Shown here piece by piece: positions 60,582 to 64,000 of a stretch of DNA of 64,000 nucleotides; the stretch's first letter is position 1; the number at the start of each line of letters is the position of its first letter. Both the position numbers and the translations under genes were made by a program. Where the stretch lies: positions 1-64,000 of the forward strand of contig CAKTVL010000002.1 in the NCBI GenBank assembly GCA_934623575.1, read 5' to 3'. The notes under the pieces were generated by a model. It did not search any database. It was not told where the DNA came from and saw only the letters and a program-made list of their open reading frames with translations. This stretch comes from an uncultured Oscillospiraceae bacterium (GTDB lineage: Bacteria > Bacillota > Clostridia > Oscillospirales > Oscillospiraceae).

Positions 60582-61793
60582 TTAATTATGTTCTGTCTGT
60601 CTGTCTGTCTGTCTGTCTGTCAAAATTGTGGAGCCGGACTCAGCAAATGTCAAGAGCATATCCCGATAATATTCGTACTGTTTTTGTCGTGCTTCGATTT
60701 CCGCAGGTAGGCCAATGTTCAAGTCGGAACAGATGGCATCAAAGTTGTCGAGAACTTCTATAAGGCTCTTTTGAACTTCAAGCGACGGCAGCGGAATTTT
60801 GTAGTCCAGAAATCTCTTGAATTCCAGAGAATCTACCGTGCCGCCCTGCTTCTTGGTTTTAGCCAATATATCAGGACTTTTTCCCTGTATTGCGTGAAAA
60901 GCATAGCGAGGCAGTACGCCTTCACCGGCTACTAACATTTTAATATCCTGATTTACCGTGGTTTCAAAGGGCACAAATGCCACAGGAAGGGTATGCTTTA
61001 GAATGCCGGAACGAGTAACAACAGCAATTCCGTTCGGGGGATATACAGTCATAGATGCTTCACTGATTGCTTGTTTGGTAATATGGTCCGCTGTATCCTC
61101 CAGTGTGGGTACTTTCATATCCTTTGATGTTATCCACGGTATCGTACCATCCTCCCAGTAGTCCAAGTTATCCATAGACGGTGTTTTCCCGCCGGACCAA
61201 GCGCCAAGTTCTCCAATCGTGATAATTTTTGCGCTGTCGTGCGGCCTATCAAGCAGTTTATCCCGATAATACTCATACTGCTTCTTACGGGCGGTAAGCT
61301 CGGCAGTTAGTTCAGCTTTAAGGCGCTCTGTTTGCTCGGCAAAATCATCTAATATGCGGACGATTTCACGCTGGACTTCAATGGGCGGTAGAGGAATTCT
61401 GATTTTATTGAGAACCTTTTGGGTAAGACTCGGAACCCCGCCGGCTGTATTGTATTGTTCTAAATGTTCTGATTGCAGACAATAGTACACATATTTCGGA
61501 ACAGCTTTTTCTGTGTTAATATCAGTATAAAAGATAGTGTCCACGTTCCAGAAAGGCTCCTCGACGTAGTATAACTTGTCTATTGAGCCTTTTCTTGGAA
61601 TTAAAACAGATGGCTTATTATACGCATAATGGTCTATATAGGCCATTATGCCACCAGAACCATAGACGGGATAACTACCTACTCCAAAGTGTTTATAGTC
61701 CCCTCCGTTTTTGATTGCGAGGAAATCTATTAAATTGCAATACTCTACCCCGTCAGGACAAAGTTCACACATCAATTTGTCAAGCCTTGTCAT
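60582..61793 (-). CDS. hsdS: Type I R-M specificity subunit, phase-variable
   Basis: 403 residues in the present (GACA)7 state. TRD1 (about 1-140, with a GSYPVYGSGGIMAYID segment) is followed by conserved region 1 (PPIEVQREIVRILDDF...KKQYEYYRDKLL), TRD2 (about 190-335, GELGAWSGGKTPSMDNLDYWEDGTIPWITSKD) and conserved region 2 (GLPAEIEARQKQYEYYRDMLL). The last residues TDRQTDRQTEHN are encoded by the repeat tract. With six or nine repeats the frame continues into the downstream half, giving about 589 residues with three TRDs. Starts four bases inside the RES-like gene. Confidence 0.92.
   Translation of the reverse strand: MTRLDKLMCELCPDGVEYCNLIDFLAIKNGGDYKHFGVGSYPVYGSGGIMAYIDHYAYNKPSVLIPRKGSIDKLYYVEEPFWNVDTIFYTDINTEKAVPKYVYYCLQSEHLEQYNTAGGVPSLTQKVLNKIRIPLPPIEVQREIVRILDDFAEQTERLKAELTAELTARKKQYEYYRDKLLDRPHDSAKIITIGELGAWSGGKTPSMDNLDYWEDGTIPWITSKDMKVPTLEDTADHITKQAISEASMTVYPPNGIAVVTRSGILKHTLPVAFVPFETTVNQDIKMLVAGEGVLPRYAFHAIQGKSPDILAKTKKQGGTVDSLEFKRFLDYKIPLPSLEVQKSLIEVLDNFDAICSDLNIGLPAEIEARQKQYEYYRDMLLTFAESGSTILTDRQTDRQTEHN
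60593..60621 (-). repeat. (GACA)7 tetranucleotide slippage tract in hsdS
   Basis: 29 bases: seven exact GACA units plus G on the coding strand, near the 3' end of hsdS. Seven units give ...TDRQTDRQTEHN then stop; six give ...TDRQTDRQNIIKLIQYV and read on; eight give an early stop. Confidence 0.95.
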
Positions 61794-62563
61794 TTCAATC
61801 CCTCATATACCTTTCTCCACGAGCGTTTCTCCACCTGTCTTCTAAGATAATATTCCTTAGAATCAATATAGCCTTTATCAAGTCGTACTTTTGCGATAGG
61901 CTCAAAAGCGCAACCATAATTCTCAAGAACGGGAGTAAAGTCGCTGGTAATAGCGCAGGGTACGGTTGCATGGTTTTTACCCTTGGCATCACCCAGCCTC
62001 AATGAGACTTCCCTTAGAGAAAGTTTTTTGAATCCATGTTCAAAAAACAAATAACATACTCCGCCTTTTCGAGCTTCGGACTCATAAGCTAAACAATCAG
62101 GTTCTTCGTATGTAATCCTGTCAATAAAAGATTGCTCTTCATGTGACAGCGGCAGTCCATCATTGACTTTTTTAAGTATCTTGTCAAAGCCAAAATGAAT
62201 GCCATCAACTATCCGCAAATACTCTGCAGGATAGACTGTAGGAATAAAGCTGCTACCATCGTCATAAGCCCAAAAGGTCAGCAGATTGTTTTTCGCACCC
62301 CACTTTTTTGCTTCTGCTCTTGCGGTTTGAGAACTATCAGCCCAATAAGACAGTCGCTGCCCCGGAAAGAGTTGGGAGTATCTGTTATCTTTTCTGCTTA
62401 CTCTCAGATTTCCTGTGTGCAATTCACTTATCGTTTTTCCGTAGTAGCTGTCTCTAAACGCTATACACCTGAAGAAGTTAAAATCATGAGACTCTATAAG
62501 TGGCAAGTCTTTATGCTTCCAAATATCAATGCCGAAATACTGATTCGGATATAGCTCACCCAT
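61790..62563 (-). CDS. RES-domain-like protein in type I R-M operon
   Basis: 257 residues. The segment NFFRCIAFRD ... NRYSQLFPGQRLSYWADSSQTARAEAKKW recalls the Arg/Glu arrangement of RES-domain toxins (Arg32, Arg61, Glu84 as candidate active-site residues), which act on NAD+. LLTFWAYDDGSSFIPTVYP and EEPDCLAYESEARKGGVCYLFFEHGFKKL are further landmarks. It lies three bases after hsdM and overlaps hsdS. No Xre-type antitoxin partner is adjacent. The family call is tentative. Confidence 0.5.
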   Translation of the reverse strand: MGELYPNQYFGIDIWKHKDLPLIESHDFNFFRCIAFRDSYYGKTISELHTGNLRVSRKDNRYSQLFPGQRLSYWADSSQTARAEAKKWGAKNNLLTFWAYDDGSSFIPTVYPAEYLRIVDGIHFGFDKILKKVNDGLPLSHEEQSFIDRITYEEPDCLAYESEARKGGVCYLFFEHGFKKLSLREVSLRLGDAKGKNHATVPCAITSDFTPVLENYGCAFEPIAKVRLDKGYIDSKEYYLRRQVEKRSWRKVYEGLK

Positions 62564-62566
62564 ACG

Positions 62567-64000
62567 TTACCCCTCAATCTCCGCGATGACTTTCTGTATT
62601 TCACACCGCAGGACATTTTCCCGCGCCACGATTTCCTCGATTTCAGCGTTCAGCTTGGCAATGTCGATGACTTCACGGGTATCCTCCGCCTCCACATAGG
62701 TGCTGACGGAAAGGTTGTACTCCTGCTCTCTGATTTCCTCGTATGTGGCACGGTGGCAGACATGGGGGACATCCTCGCGGGCCATGAAATAATCTACGAT
62801 ATGCTCGATATTCTCCGCTGTCAGCTTATTGTTGTTTGTGACTTTGATGCACTCCTTGGATGCATCAATAAACAGCGTTGAGTTGTCCGGTTTGCTCTTT
62901 TTCAGCACCATAATGCAGGTAGCAATGGAGGTCCCGAAAAACAGGTTGCCGGGGAGCTGGATAATGCAATCGACAAAGTTGTTGTCGATAAGATACTTGC
63001 GGATTTTCTGTTCCGCACCGCCCCGGTACATAATGCCGGGGAAGCAGACGATAGACGCCGTTCCGTTGTTGGCGAGCCACGACAGCGAGTGCATCACAAA
63101 GGCAAGGTCGGCCTTGCTCTTGGGTGCCAGCACACCGGCAGGCGAGAAACGAGGGTCATCAATGAGCAGGGCATTTTCATCACCGGCCCACTTAATAGAG
63201 TAGGGCGGATTTGAAACAATGAGCTCAAAAGGTTCGTCGTCCCAGTGCAGCGGATTGGTCAGCGTATCATCGCAGGCGATATCAAACTTGTCATAACCTA
63301 CATCGTGCAGGAACATATTGATACGGCACAGGTTATAGGTGGTAATGTTAATCTCCTGCCCATAGTAGCCGATACGGACGCCCTCCGGCCCCAGAATCTT
63401 GGTAGCCTTCAGCAGCAGAGAGCCAGAACCGCAGGCGGGGTCATAGACCTTGTTCACCTGTTTCTTACCCACTGTGCCGAGCCGCACCAGCATCTCAGAC
63501 ACCTCGCTGGGCGTGTAGAACTCGCCGCCGCTTTTGCCTGCGTTGGACGCATACATGGTCATCAGGAACTCATACGCATCACCAAAGGCATCTATCTGGT
63601 TTTCCTTGAACTCGCCCAGCTTCATGTCACCAATGCCGTTGAGCAGCTTACAGAGCTTTTCGTTGCGCTTGGCAACAGTAGCCCCCAGCTTATTGCTGTT
63701 TACATCAAAGTCATCGAACAGGCCGGCGAAGCTGGCTTCGGAAATAGTTCCTTTTGCGGATTCTTCAATGTGGTTAAACACCTTTTCCAGCGTTTCGTTT
63801 AGGTTTTCATCCTGTGCGGCTCGCTGCCGAACATTGCAAAACAGCTCGGAGGGCAACATGAAGAATCCCTTAGAGTTTATCATTTCATCCCGAATCTCCT
63901 CTGCAACGCTGTCAGGGAGCTTCGCATAGTCGAAATCCGTATCGCCAGCATCAATCTCGCCGGCATTTATGTAGGAAGTCAGGTTTTCGGAGATGTAGCG
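62567..64000 (-). CDS. hsdM: Type I DNA methyltransferase, M subunit (5' partial)
   Basis: At least 477 residues; the frame is open to the window edge, so the true start lies beyond 64000. HsdM_N-type helical domain, then GGEFYTPSEVSEMLVRL, SAM motif I VYDPACGSGSLLLKA, catalytic motif IV LIVSNPPYSIKW and a C-terminal coiled-coil (IDIAKLNAEIEEIVARENVLRCEIQKVIAEIEG). It methylates adenine at the site read by HsdS. First visible gene of the operon; its promoter is outside the window. Confidence 0.96.
   Translation of the reverse strand, partial: RYISENLTSYINAGEIDAGDTDFDYAKLPDSVAEEIRDEMINSKGFFMLPSELFCNVRQRAAQDENLNETLEKVFNHIEESAKGTISEASFAGLFDDFDVNSNKLGATVAKRNEKLCKLLNGIGDMKLGEFKENQIDAFGDAYEFLMTMYASNAGKSGGEFYTPSEVSEMLVRLGTVGKKQVNKVYDPACGSGSLLLKATKILGPEGVRIGYYGQEINITTYNLCRINMFLHDVGYDKFDIACDDTLTNPLHWDDEPFELIVSNPPYSIKWAGDENALLIDDPRFSPAGVLAPKSKADLAFVMHSLSWLANNGTASIVCFPGIMYRGGAEQKIRKYLIDNNFVDCIIQLPGNLFFGTSIATCIMVLKKSKPDNSTLFIDASKECIKVTNNNKLTAENIEHIVDYFMAREDVPHVCHRATYEEIREQEYNLSVSTYVEAEDTREVIDIAKLNAEIEEIVARENVLRCEIQKVIAEIEG

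Noticed and set aside
1..64000. tRNA or rRNA genes and insertion sequences
   Set aside because: No tRNA-like GGTTCGAATCC arm, rRNA signature or transposase was found by reading; a covariance-model scan could still find a missed tRNA.

Overview
The window is a piece of a high-GC, spore-forming Clostridia chromosome. It most resembles the Oscillospiraceae (Flavonifractor, Lawsonibacter or Dysosmobacter type). That placement is inferred from gene content: cotJ spore-coat genes, cwlD, spoIVA, spoIIGA-sigE, spoIIAA-spoIIAB-sigF, HPr kinase, type III glutamine synthetase, a GGGtGRT protein and a 2-oxoacid:ferredoxin oxidoreductase. No rRNA, tRNA, CRISPR array or insertion sequence was found by eye.

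Layout. 1-8.5 kb: end of yebC, a decayed LuxR/MalT-type regulator, a cotJA-cotJB fusion with cotJC, cwlD-radA, phosphate butyryltransferase, a TfoX-N protein and a lone tyrosine recombinase. 8.5-17.5 kb: an amidase-domain protein, split transketolase, a methyltransferase remnant, an ECF sigma/anti-sigma pair and central glycolysis (fba and a PPi-type phosphofructokinase divergent around a palindrome, then coaX and gap). 17.5-29 kb: spoIVA, a lone TetR helix-turn-helix, an aminotransferase followed by a P-loop protein and a four-subunit 2-oxoacid:ferredoxin oxidoreductase, an XRE regulator with a palindromic operator, spoIIGA-sigE, and a GGGtGRT/NifU-like pair. 29-45 kb: gltX, a SpoIIM-like protein, glnN, dnaE, whiA, rapZ, murB, glcK-hprK and rpmB. 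45-55.3 kb: pcrA divergent from an SOS-type operon (microprotein, radical SAM DNA-repair protein, DUF4130 partner), the spoIIA operon, and valS with a T-box leader.

55.4-64 kb is a lower-GC defence island, probably acquired horizontally. It is a tightly overlapping type I restriction-modification operon read on the minus strand: hsdM, a RES-like gene, hsdS, a third detached target-recognition half, a HEPN-like gene, hsdR and a small ribbon-helix-helix protein. It ends in a 3-copy, 56-bp tandem repeat next to valS.

The most notable system is in this island. hsdS ends inside a (GACA)7 tract. Losing one unit (or gaining two) fuses it in frame to the detached third recognition half, giving about 589 residues with three recognition domains. 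This looks like a slippage-driven specificity switch, with two possible toxin or abortive-infection genes built into the same operon. A second notable system is the SOS-type operon at 48.2-50.5 kb. It has two GAAC-N4-GTTC boxes around a near-consensus promoter and begins with an unannotated 38-residue hydrophobic protein.
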